Positions 35,803 through 42,097 of a stretch of 64,000 nucleotides of DNA are shown one piece after another. The translations under genes were made by a program, and so were the position numbers. The notes beneath the pieces were generated by a model. It did no database searches, was not told the DNA's origin, and saw only the letters and a program-made list of their open reading frames with translations. The stretch is from Candidatus Skiveiella danica. Lineage in GTDB: Bacteria; Pseudomonadota; Gammaproteobacteria; Burkholderiales; Burkholderiaceae_C. How positions within the stretch are numbered: position 1 is the first letter of the stretch; every line of letters starts with the position of its first letter. Location of the stretch: contig JADKHE010000003.1 in assembly GCA_016721925.1 (NCBI GenBank), positions 1 to 64,000 of the forward strand, in the 5' to 3' direction.

Positions 35803-36285
35803 TCACCGATAAGGCGTGCCGTCCTTGTGCACAAACGTCCACGCGCCATCCACCAGCACGGCCACGAGGTCGTCATCGGGATAGCTGCCTTCGTCACCCG
35901 GCGTCCGGTCGCCGACTTCGAGGTACACGACCTCTTCAGCGGTTTCGTTGATCAGGCGGTGGGCGTTGCCCGTGCCGGCCTTGAACCCTGCGCACTGGCC
36001 GGGCGAGAGCTGTTGCCGCCCTTCATCGGTGTGCAGCGTGGGCCGGCCTTGCAGGATGTAGATGAACTCGTCCTGCCGCGTGTGGGCGTGGCGAAGGGCC
36101 GACACCGCCTGGGGCGCCAGGCGCGCGAGGTTGACGCCGAAGTTGGTCAGCCCGAAGACTTCACCCAGCTGGCGCTTCTCCCGGCCCGCCATGCGTGACG
36201 CAAACGGCTCGGGGTAGACCGATGGCTTGCTGCGCGGTGGCACGTCGGCAGCGGTGACGGCGACTGGATTCGGTTTTTTCGACAT
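35803..36285 (-). CDS. Cupin-domain protein
   Basis: The 160-residue protein has the cupin metal motif HAHTRQDEFIYILQGRPTLHTDEG (about residues 70-93), followed by a second motif around GTGNAHRLINET. Single-domain cupins bind a divalent metal and act as isomerases, dioxygenases or sensors; the substrate cannot be named. The ATG at 36285 is chosen; the longer frame begins in unconserved sequence. It lies just left of the integron and has no attC signature. Confidence 0.75.
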   Translation of the reverse strand: MSKKPNPVAVTAADVPPRSKPSVYPEPFASRMAGREKRQLGEVFGLTNFGVNLARLAPQAVSALRHAHTRQDEFIYILQGRPTLHTDEGRQQLSPGQCAGFKAGTGNAHRLINETAEEVVYLEVGDRTPGDEGSYPDDDLVAVLVDGAWTFVHKDGTPYR

Positions 36286-36360
36286 GCGGGTTTGCGAGAT
36301 GGATCGAAGCGGCAGCGTTGAAATGCATCGGGCGGCGGATCCATCCGATGGCATGGCACT

Positions 36361-36849
36361 TCAGATGCGACGGGTTTCGGGCGTCTGGGCCGCAATGGTG
36401 GCCGAACCATCCAGGAACTTCTGAAAACCGATGCTGAAGGCGTTCTTTCGGTCCTTCCACACGCGCTGCATGCCGGGGCGTCGAAAGGCCCACAGCAGGT
36501 TCTCGCGGTGGCCGATCCAGAAGTCGTCATCGACCAGACCCGATTGCCATTGAAAGTAGACGTTCTCGTAACGCCGCAGAAAGCTGAGCATCACGTAGCT
36601 GTATTGCGTGAACTCGTCTTCGGTTAGGTCGTCGGGGGTGTTCCACCCGATGCGAACGATCCGCGACAACTCGGCATTGGACCCGATCAGCGCGGCCATT
36701 TCGGCCAGCGCCGCAGTGGCCAGGTAGTAGGTCTGCGAGCGTGTTGCCTTGGCTCCCGCCTTCACCTGCAGCGCGAGATACACCACGCTCAGCGCGACGA
36801 AGAGCGTTCCGAATACGCCGGCAACCGCCGAAACAGCACCCCAGTCCAT
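36361..36849 (-). CDS. Small membrane-anchored hypothetical protein
   Basis: The 162-residue product begins with one membrane segment (about 8-28, VSAVAGVFGTLFVALSVVYLALQV), then is soluble with aromatic and charged helices (LSFLRRYENVYFQWQSGLVDDDFW). An AAGGAG ribosome site lies seven bases before the ATG. Proteins of this layout occur as orphans and as integron cassettes; the upstream junction (AACGTTGCCC on the minus strand at about 36868) is weakly reminiscent of an attC core. No function is assigned. Confidence 0.65.
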   Translation of the reverse strand: MDWGAVSAVAGVFGTLFVALSVVYLALQVKAGAKATRSQTYYLATAALAEMAALIGSNAELSRIVRIGWNTPDDLTEDEFTQYSYVMLSFLRRYENVYFQWQSGLVDDDFWIGHRENLLWAFRRPGMQRVWKDRKNAFSIGFQKFLDGSATIAAQTPETRRI

Positions 36850-36991
36850 CAACACACTCCTTGTTCGGGCAACGTTGGAAGCCAGCCGACCGCAAACAAG
36901 CGCAGTGTAGAGACAATCGGCCGCACGCGCCGCCTACACCGTGGGTTCGATTCGATTTCGCTGCGGGTCCGGAACCGCGCTCCCGCGCTAC

Positions 36992-37528
36992 TTACCACAA
37001 AGCCGGGTTGCGGAATGGTTCAACACACTGCGGGCGCTCCCGCCGGGGCTGGATGGGCTGGCCGTTCAGCGACTGGCCGAGCCACCCATGCGGCATCGAC
37101 AAGGCCACCGGCGAGCGAATCACGCCCTCTGAAAGCGGCGCAAATCCAAATCGGCCGTAGTACGCCGGATCGCCATACGTGATCGCGACTGTAGCGCCCT
37201 GGCCCGCCAACACCTCCAGCCCGAACCGGATGAGCGCCTGCCCGAGGCCGGCTCCCTGGTGCGCGGTGGCCACCGCCACCGGCGCGAGCATGTAAACCCG
37301 GGCGTCGTCGGCGAAGCGAAGTCGTGTGAAGAAGATGGCGCCGATAAGCGCCTCGCCCTGCGTGGCGCCGAAGGCCATCACATCGAGGTCGTCGATGGCG
37401 GCGCCCAACTGGTCGGCCAGGTCTCCGATCAGCAAGCCCTCGCCCTCTCCTTCGGACGCGCCGAACGTCGAACGGAAGAGGCTCGCGAGCGCCTTCTGGT
37501 TGTCCCTGCCGATTTTTTCAAACTTCAT
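36992..37528 (-). CDS. GNAT-family N-acetyltransferase (cassette 6)
   Basis: The 178-residue protein has the GNAT acetyl-CoA loop VATAHQGAGLGQALIRFG (about 88-105) and the YGDPAYYGRFGFAPLSEG end segment, as in YhbS-like proteins. The acceptor is unknown. It starts about 60 bases after an attC core (GTTGGGC at 37582-37588 read leftwards), so it is the sixth cassette position from attI. A downstream attC cannot be recognised; the array may have lost the site or ended there. Confidence 0.82.
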   Translation of the reverse strand: MKFEKIGRDNQKALASLFRSTFGASEGEGEGLLIGDLADQLGAAIDDLDVMAFGATQGEALIGAIFFTRLRFADDARVYMLAPVAVATAHQGAGLGQALIRFGLEVLAGQGATVAITYGDPAYYGRFGFAPLSEGVIRSPVALSMPHGWLGQSLNGQPIQPRRERPQCVEPFRNPALW

Positions 37529-37581
37529 CCGGGTTCCTCGCGGTGGTCACCGCCAAGGGTGAAATGCCAGATCGTTGTGAA

Positions 37582-37641
37582 GCCCAACGTTTGACATGTG
37601 CGGCTTGCCGAAGGCAAGTCCGCTGGATGGAATGGATGGGC
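37582..37641 (-). other. attC site 5 (end of toxin-antitoxin cassette)
   Basis: Read leftwards, a degenerate inverse core (GCCCATC) at 37635-37641 is followed by a GGACTTGCC / GGCAAGCC hairpin and ends with core GTTGGGC at 37582-37588. At 60 bases it has classical size. The arm ACATGTCAAACG also occurs, slightly changed, in attC 4. Confidence 0.75.
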
Positions 37642-37642
37642 G

Positions 37643-37945
37643 TCACGCGGGATGGGCTGAGAACCGAACACCTAGCGCACGTGCGACCTTGAGAATGGTG
37701 TCGAGGCGGGGTTTGGCCCCTGGAGCAAGGGCTTTGTAGAGACTCTCACGGCCGAGCCCAGCATCTTTGGCCACCTGAGCCATGCCTTTGGCTCGCGCGA
37801 CGTCGCCAAGCGCCAGCAACAGAAGGTCTGTGTCTCCGGTTTCAAGAACCGCCGTCATGTACTCGGCGATCGCATCTTCATCTGTGAGGTATCGAGCCGC
37901 ATCAAACGGAAGAAGCTTTGCCTTGGTTTTGGACGTAGTCATCAT
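37643..37945 (-). CDS. Antitoxin, HigA-like addiction module antidote (cassette 5)
   Basis: The 100-residue protein has FDAARYLTDEDAIAEYMTAVLETGD near the start and a helix-turn-helix (MAQVAKDAGLGRESLYKALAPG, about 56-77) of the HI1420 antidote family. It should bind the toxin encoded immediately upstream and the palindrome over the shared promoter. The first ATG overlaps the toxin stop (ATGATGA). The pair is in toxin-antitoxin order, as in higBA, and together forms one integron cassette. Confidence 0.88.
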   Translation of the reverse strand: MMTTSKTKAKLLPFDAARYLTDEDAIAEYMTAVLETGDTDLLLLALGDVARAKGMAQVAKDAGLGRESLYKALAPGAKPRLDTILKVARALGVRFSAHPA

Positions 37946-38241
37946 TCAAGCTCCAACTGTTGCAAGATCTTTTGGGCTCGCTTGATATCTCTTGCCTGGG
38001 TTGACTTATCACCGCCAGCGAGCATGACGATGAGGATATTCTGGCGTTTTGTGAAGTACAGGCGATAGCCTGGCCCGAATGCGATGCGCATTTCGGACAC
38101 CTCACCGCCAACGGGTTTCCAGTCGCCAAGGCTTCCCGTCTCGGCCAGGCGCAGCCTTGCGACGATGCGCAACTGCGCCTTAACGTCCTTCAGGCCATCA
38201 AGCCAGTCCTGGAACTCTTGCGTCTGCCGTACCGTGAACAT
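37942..38241 (-). CDS. Toxin, RelE/HigB-like (Gp49 family) (cassette 5)
   Basis: The 99-residue product is a RelE/HigB-fold toxin of the Gp49 family: FQDWLDGLKDVKAQLRIVARLRLAETGSLGDWKPVG and MRIAFGPGYRLYFTKRQNILIVMLAGGDKSTQARDI. Such toxins cut ribosome-bound mRNA. The ATG at 38241 is used; it falls about where transcription should begin given the -10 hexamer, so the mRNA may be leaderless. The cassette carries its own promoter, unlike most integron cassettes. Confidence 0.88.
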   Translation of the reverse strand: MFTVRQTQEFQDWLDGLKDVKAQLRIVARLRLAETGSLGDWKPVGGEVSEMRIAFGPGYRLYFTKRQNILIVMLAGGDKSTQARDIKRAQKILQQLELE

Positions 38242-38247
38242 GGCCAC

Positions 38248-38275
38248 ATAGTATCCATTTGGATACGTCTGTCAA
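38248..38275 (-). promoter_or_regulatory. Promoter and operator of the cassette toxin-antitoxin pair
   Basis: A -35 TTGACA (38270-38275) and a -10 TACTAT (38248-38253) are 16 bases apart. A perfect palindrome, GTATCC-N4-GGATAC (38251-38266), covers the -10 and spacer and is the expected binding site of the antitoxin for autoregulation. Confidence 0.85.
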
Positions 38276-38299
38276 GTGCAGACACCGGGACTTTGTGAC

Positions 38300-38368
38300 G
38301 CCCAACGTTTGAGATGTGAGGCAAACACCGGCTTGCCGGTGTCTATCCTCTCGATCGAAGGGTTAGAG
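38300..38368 (-). other. attC site 4 (end of UDG-like cassette)
   Basis: Read leftwards: inverse core CTCTAAC at 38362-38368 (its TAA is the stop codon of the UDG-like gene), an ACACCGGCAAGCCGGTGT hairpin, then core GTTGGGC at 38300-38306. The inverse core is complementary to the TTAGAGAT that begins this cassette, as expected of a true cassette. Length 69 bases. Confidence 0.88.
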
Positions 38369-39022
38369 ATCACGCAGCCCGAGCTCGGAGATTGACTGTG
38401 CCAAGAGGGCCTTTGACTCTCGATCGTGATCTGGATACTGCGAACGTGCTCCGTTTGCACTTCCTGCGGGATGAATCATTGGCAGCACAAACGTAGAGCG
38501 CCACCGAAAGCGCTGCCCAACCATGTGAGGCACTTTCACGCTGCTTGGGCGAGCAATGCCGATCACACGCGAGCAAAAGCCCGGTTCGGCGGCTTCCTGC
38601 ATAGACAGAAATGCCTTCCATGAAAGACCACCTAGGCAAACGAGCAGCTTGGGTTTGACGAGTTCAAGTTGTCGCTCCAGAAACGGCAGGCAGTTCTTGA
38701 CTTCGCCTGCGCTCGGCATGCGGTCTGTTGACGCGCCCGGACGACGACCTGGGAAGCACTTTGTGACTGATGTTTGATAGACGGTGCGCTCAAAGTTTGA
38801 AAGACCTGATGCAGCGAACTGCGCTTTGATGGACTTGCCGGCGTCGCCTTGAAAGGGAGCCCTTTTGTCGTATTCGGTCTTTCCAGGAGCTTGACCCAAC
38901 AAAAAGATGGGATAGCCAACTCCACCACTAAAGATTGGTCGTGGCTCGACGCCGTACTTGCATAGAGTGCTTTCGCACCTGCGGCAGATCTGAATGCTTT
39001 CTTCCAACGTTGAAAGAGTCAC
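38363..39022 (-). CDS. Uracil-DNA-glycosylase-superfamily protein (cassette 4)
   Basis: The 219-residue protein has the active-site segment LLGQAPGKTEYDKRAPFQGDAGKSI (about 41-65), matching the GxxPG and FxG-AG motifs of family 4/5 uracil-DNA glycosylases, and a C-terminal IHPAGSANG that replaces the usual HPS/HPA loop. Cysteines at CRRC (13-16) and two later positions (TKCFPG and KNCLPF) could bind a 4Fe-4S cluster as in family 4. It would remove uracil or another damaged base. The start is GTG at 39022; the stop lies in the attC inverse core. A DNA-repair enzyme as an integron cassette is unusual. Confidence 0.8.
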   Translation of the reverse strand: MTLSTLEESIQICRRCESTLCKYGVEPRPIFSGGVGYPIFLLGQAPGKTEYDKRAPFQGDAGKSIKAQFAASGLSNFERTVYQTSVTKCFPGRRPGASTDRMPSAGEVKNCLPFLERQLELVKPKLLVCLGGLSWKAFLSMQEAAEPGFCSRVIGIARPSSVKVPHMVGQRFRWRSTFVLPMIHPAGSANGARSQYPDHDRESKALLAQSISELGLRDL

Positions 39023-39037
39023 TGTGGTTTTCCTGAT

Positions 39038-39124
39038 CTCTAACGTGAAGATGACCGGACCACAACCGTTTGCGGCGAAGCCGCCTCCTGCAGGTTTGGG
39101 TCCGTGTCGATTGACATGTTATGC
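39038..39124 (-). other. attC site 3
   Basis: Read leftwards: inverse core GCATAAC at 39118-39124 (carrying the stop codon of the cassette 3 gene), a GGCGGCTTCGCCGC hairpin, then core GTTAGAG at 39038-39044. The inverse core is complementary to the start of cassette 3 (TTATGC). Length 87 bases. Confidence 0.85.
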
Positions 39125-39631
39125 CGCGGCCAAGTATGGCTGGAAGAGTGTCTTGAGTTCACGATTCTCCTTACCGAACCAGTCTATGAGGCCTTCCACA
39201 TTTTCTTCGGCCGTCGCGTAGTCTCGATCATGCGGGTTGTTTTGCCCGCCCGCAATCCGGTCAATCAGCCGCTGGAGCTTCCACGCACCGTTTACGAAGG
39301 CCTTCGCTTTCTCTTCAACATCCGGCATGTCAAGGTGACCCTGTTGCTCGATCTCCCACTTGAATGTGTCAATGCGCTCCGTGAGCTCCCGACTTCGGGT
39401 CACTTCACCCATGTGATACAGAGTCCAGTAAGTCGAGCAGTACTTCGAGAAATGATGCATGGACTGGAATACCTGCAAGCGCAACGGGCGACGGCTTTCG
39501 CGAACTGCAATGGCGTTGGCACGATCTGCAGCCGCTCTTTGCCCGCGCGCGTAAATCGCAGAGAGCACAGAAATCAGCAATGCGATGGTCGCAATGACGT
39601 CGGAGACCTTGATGTCTGGATCAAGCGGCAT
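39119..39631 (-). CDS. Membrane-anchored hypothetical protein (cassette 3)
   Basis: The 170-residue product starts MPLDPDIKVSD, has one membrane segment (about residues 12-28, VIATIALLISVLSAIYA), then a soluble domain rich in aromatics (MHHFSKYCSTYWTLYHMGE) and Glu/Arg helices. No known family was recognised. Its ATG lies inside the recombination core (GTTATGC) and its TAA inside the inverse core (GCATAAC), so the gene fills the whole cassette. Expression must come from an external promoter or from the previous cassette. Confidence 0.78.
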   Translation of the reverse strand: MPLDPDIKVSDVIATIALLISVLSAIYARGQRAAADRANAIAVRESRRPLRLQVFQSMHHFSKYCSTYWTLYHMGEVTRSRELTERIDTFKWEIEQQGHLDMPDVEEKAKAFVNGAWKLQRLIDRIAGGQNNPHDRDYATAEENVEGLIDWFGKENRELKTLFQPYLAAA

Positions 39632-39757
39632 AACGCCGAGTTCAGCGGCAGTTTTTAAGTTGTGGTTTTATGGAATACTTTTGCGCAGCAAAACCATAAA
39701 GCCGCGACTTAAAACTGTCCAGCACCGAAGGTGCGATGCTGGAACGACTTGTTAGTG
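39628..39757 (-). other. attC site 2
   Basis: Read leftwards: inverse core CACTAAC at 39751-39757, a long imperfect palindrome (CTTTATGGTTTTGC opposed by GCGCAAAA-rich and CCATAAAACC arms), ending in core GTTATGC at 39628-39634. The inverse core matches the beginning of cassette 2 (TTAGTGC). About 130 bases; the intact cruciform suggests a functional site. Confidence 0.88.
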
Positions 39758-39836
39758 CAGGAATTCACTGCATACTAACCTTAAACAAAGAATAATTAAT
39801 ATTGATAATTTTTAGGTTTAAGAAAATTAAAATATT

Positions 39837-40108
39837 CTAATAGCTACTTTCTACGATTTGTTTGATTTTTACAGCTTTTTCAAAATGGTCTAACTTATGC
39901 GTCTCTATCCACCATTTTGCAGCCTCCATAAGCAACTCTGGATTGTCATTTTTATTTGCGAAAAAAGCATAAAAAGACACCCCAACAGAGTTACCTTTTG
40001 ATGATATTTTTTTGTTACAAACCTCAATAATTTTGTTTTTTAGCTCGGCTCTCTTTTCACCATTAAATAGTAAAATTCTTTATATTCTAAAGCTTTACGA
40101 ATTGCACA
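39837..40108 (-). pseudogene. Decayed AT-rich gene (cassette 2)
   Basis: No complete gene is seen between attC 1 and attC 2. On the minus strand a reading frame (RKALEYKEFYYL) runs out at 40029 and an open frame in the neighbouring phase (NGEKRAELKNKIIEV then NPELLMEAAKWWIETHKLDHFEKAVKIKQIVESSY) continues to a TAG at 39837, so one base seems lost or gained near 40055. Neither frame has a good start codon. The AT content is far above the chromosome average, showing foreign origin. The family is not known. A GCACAAG/CTTGTGC palindrome precedes it at 40104-40128. Confidence 0.65.
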
Positions 40109-40127
40109 AGCCTAAACGGCACTTGTG

Positions 40128-40259
40128 CACTAACGCCTTGCTAACCGGCGGATGTGACTTTGCAAATGTGTGGTAAGGTTTTGCGAAGCAAAACCACACA
40201 TTTGCAAAGGCGCAGCCGTCCAGCGAACGCAGTGAGCGAGGTTGAGCAACTTGTTAGGC
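40128..40259 (-). other. attC site 1
   Basis: Read leftwards: inverse core GCCTAAC at 40253-40259, a long near-perfect hairpin (TTTGCAAATGTGTGG and its complement around TTTTGCTTCGCAAAA), then core GTTAGTG at 40128-40134. The inverse core is complementary to the start of cassette 1 (TTAGGC). This 132-base site has the classic double-arm form. Confidence 0.9.
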
Positions 40260-40290
40260 GAAATGCTCACACTCATTTATATCTTATTTC

Positions 40291-40695
40291 TCAATGTATC
40301 TGGTCAATTGAATCTTTAGTTTCGCGTAAGGTTTTAATCTTTATATCAGACATAGAGGAGTTTCTTGTCTCAAACCAGTTATTTAGTTGAGATACTTCAT
40401 TCCGTGTCAATTTTTTATAAGAAGTTATCATCAAATTTCTCTTCTCTGGTACTTGCCACCAGGCAACGATAGAATTTTGCCAGTCAGAAATGTTGTCATC
40501 AGTAGCATCAGGAAATCGAGAAGGAACTTTCAAAAGTTCGATCATAGAATCTTGAGAGCCTTCGATGATGCGATTATGGACCAGTGACATTTCAGATGGC
40601 CGACCTTCAAAAAAATCTTCAGCCCCACCTTTGCACCCGACTAAAAACAGTAATGCACATAATGAATAGGTGATTATGGTTAAGTATTTAGCCAT
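40291..40695 (-). CDS. Putative lipoprotein (cassette 1, next to attI)
   Basis: The 134-residue product has a type II signal peptide: a hydrophobic segment and lipobox LVGC with the lipidated cysteine at about 20. The mature part is hydrophilic, with a DW and WWQVPEKRN segment, and no known domain was recognised. It is the cassette nearest attI, so it is the newest insertion by standard cassette order and the first to be read by any cassette promoter. It is AT-richer than the host. Confidence 0.78.
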   Translation of the reverse strand: MAKYLTIITYSLCALLFLVGCKGGAEDFFEGRPSEMSLVHNRIIEGSQDSMIELLKVPSRFPDATDDNISDWQNSIVAWWQVPEKRNLMITSYKKLTRNEVSQLNNWFETRNSSMSDIKIKTLRETKDSIDQIH

Positions 40696-40718
40696 CAAGA
40701 TCTCTCATCATAATCTTC

Positions 40719-40770
40719 GCCTAACGTAATGTAGTTCGTCGGATAAACCGGCCAGCCCAGGATATCCGAC
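40719..40770 (-). other. attI recombination site with first cassette junction
   Basis: The core GTTAGGC (minus strand, 40719-40725) joins the first cassette to non-cassette DNA that leads to intI. Next to it is an inverted repeat GTCGGATA/TATCCGAC (40738-40745 and 40763-40770). Position and polarity match an attI; which accessory sites IntI uses cannot be read by eye. Confidence 0.75.
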
Positions 40771-40826
40771 GGGATAAGCACAACGACCCACCCGGATGCG
40801 ACTTGCACCACAGGCCGGCAATCCGC

Positions 40827-40869
40827 TTGACAACAGGCTTTCGCGGCGAAATACTGTATACATTCACAG
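40827..40869 (+). promoter_or_regulatory. intI promoter with overlapping LexA box
   Basis: A TTGACA -35 (40827-40832) is followed after 17 bases by AATACT (40850-40855). The 16-base sequence CTGT-N8-ACAG (40854-40869) matches the LexA operator consensus and covers the -10 region, as in other SOS-controlled integrases. The intI ATG starts 14 bases later. Confidence 0.85.
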
Positions 40870-40883
40870 TTTTCGGTGACATC

Positions 40884-41888
40884 ATGAACCCTGTCATCTA
40901 TGTTCCCCAATCGAAGCGCCTGCTGGAGCAGTTGTGCGAGGTATTGCGCTACAAGCACTATAGCTTCAAGACCGAGCAGGCCTACTGCTATTGGGTCCGG
41001 TTTTTCGTCCGTTGGTGCGGGCGCGTCGGGCCAATGCGGCATCCGCGCGACATGGGAGCGGCGGAGGTGACGCAGTTCCTGACCATGCTCGCCAATGAGC
41101 GCCGGGTGTCGGTGTCCACGCACAACCAGGCGCTCAGCGCCTTGCTCTTCTTGTACCGGGATGTGCTCGGCATCGATCTGCCCTGGCTTGCCGAGGTGCA
41201 GCGCCCGACCCGGCCCAGGCGCATTCCATCGGTCTTGACGAAGGCCGAGGTGGCGGCCCTCTTGGGCACCATGGAGGGCGAGACGGCTTTGCTGGGCAAG
41301 CTCCTGTATGGCACGGGCATGCGCTTGATGGAGGGCTTGCGCCTGCGCGTCAAGGATGTGGATTTTGACCGCCAGGTGCTGGTGGTGCGTCAGGCCAAGG
41401 GCGGGAAGGACCGAGTGGTGATGCTGCCGAAGTCCCTGCAAGAAGCCCTCAAGGCGCAGATGGCGCGCGCGCGTGCCGTCTGGTCGCATGATCGCGTGGT
41501 GGGAACTGCAGGTGTGGAGGTGCCCGACGCGCTGGCGGTCAAATACCCCGATCTGGGCTGTCGGTGGGGCTGGTTCTGGGTGTTTCCTTCGCCCAGGTTG
41601 TCGGTTGATCCCCGCTCTGAGGTCGAGCGCCGGCATCATTTGTACGAGGAGCGTTTGCAGCGTGCCATCAAGTTGGCCAGCGCCGCGGCGCGAATTGCCA
41701 AACCGGTCTCGGTGCACACTCTGCGCCATTCCTTCGCCACGCATCTGCTGCAGGCGGGCACCGACATTCGCACGGTGCAGGAACTGCTGGGCCATTCAGA
41801 CGTGTCCACCACCATGATCTACACCCACGTGCTGAAGGTAGCGGCGGGCGGCACGGCCAGCCCGCTGGATGCATTGATGGCGGCTTGA
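40884..41888 (+). CDS. intI: Integron integrase IntI (tyrosine recombinase)
   Basis: The 334-residue enzyme has all tyrosine-recombinase catalytic residues: Arg147, His278, Arg281 (in VHTLRHSFATHLL), His304 (LLGHSDV) and nucleophile Tyr313 (TTMIYTHV), offset by one from class 1 IntI numbering. Residues about 220-253 (YPDLGCRWGWFWVFPSP, then VDPRSEVERRHH) are the additional domain that separates IntI from XerC/D and phage integrases. It binds folded single-stranded attC sites and inserts cassettes at attI. It is divergent from the cassettes and intact. By sequence style it is a chromosomal type rather than class 1, 2 or 3, but I have not compared it by search. Confidence 0.94.
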   Translation: MNPVIYVPQSKRLLEQLCEVLRYKHYSFKTEQAYCYWVRFFVRWCGRVGPMRHPRDMGAAEVTQFLTMLANERRVSVSTHNQALSALLFLYRDVLGIDLPWLAEVQRPTRPRRIPSVLTKAEVAALLGTMEGETALLGKLLYGTGMRLMEGLRLRVKDVDFDRQVLVVRQAKGGKDRVVMLPKSLQEALKAQMARARAVWSHDRVVGTAGVEVPDALAVKYPDLGCRWGWFWVFPSPRLSVDPRSEVERRHHLYEERLQRAIKLASAAARIAKPVSVHTLRHSFATHLLQAGTDIRTVQELLGHSDVSTTMIYTHVLKVAAGGTASPLDALMAA

Positions 41889-41934
41889 TGGCCTATCTTC
41901 AGCCAAGCGAAAGCCCAGACGAGCATCAAAAACA

Positions 41935-41964
41935 ATAGCTGCTCGTGGCCATTTGACGCTGGGA
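41935..41964 (+). repeat. Dispersed 30-bp element, copy 6
   Basis: ATAGC, five bases, GTGGCC, five bases, ACGCTGGGA, located 46 bases after the intI stop. It is followed by AGGCCCTGTTTTC, the usual tail. Nothing else is recognised in the 209-base gap before the enoyl-CoA hydratase gene. Confidence 0.75.
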
Positions 41965-42097
41965 AGGCCCTGTTTTCATCGGAGTTTTCGGTTTGGAAAC
42001 GCTCCCGGACGCCTTTCAGACGGCTATGTGCCCTCCCGGCGACAGCGCCCAACCTCCTCCCGTCCTAGACTCCGCCCAAACCACCGAGGAGCCCCCC

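Noticed and set aside
36860..36900. Possible sixth attC
   Set aside because: A core-like AACGTTGCCC is present but no complementary inverse core or hairpin could be found.
40884..41888. Phage or XerC/D-type integrase
   Set aside because: The IntI-specific additional domain, the LexA-box promoter and attC array show it is an integron integrase.
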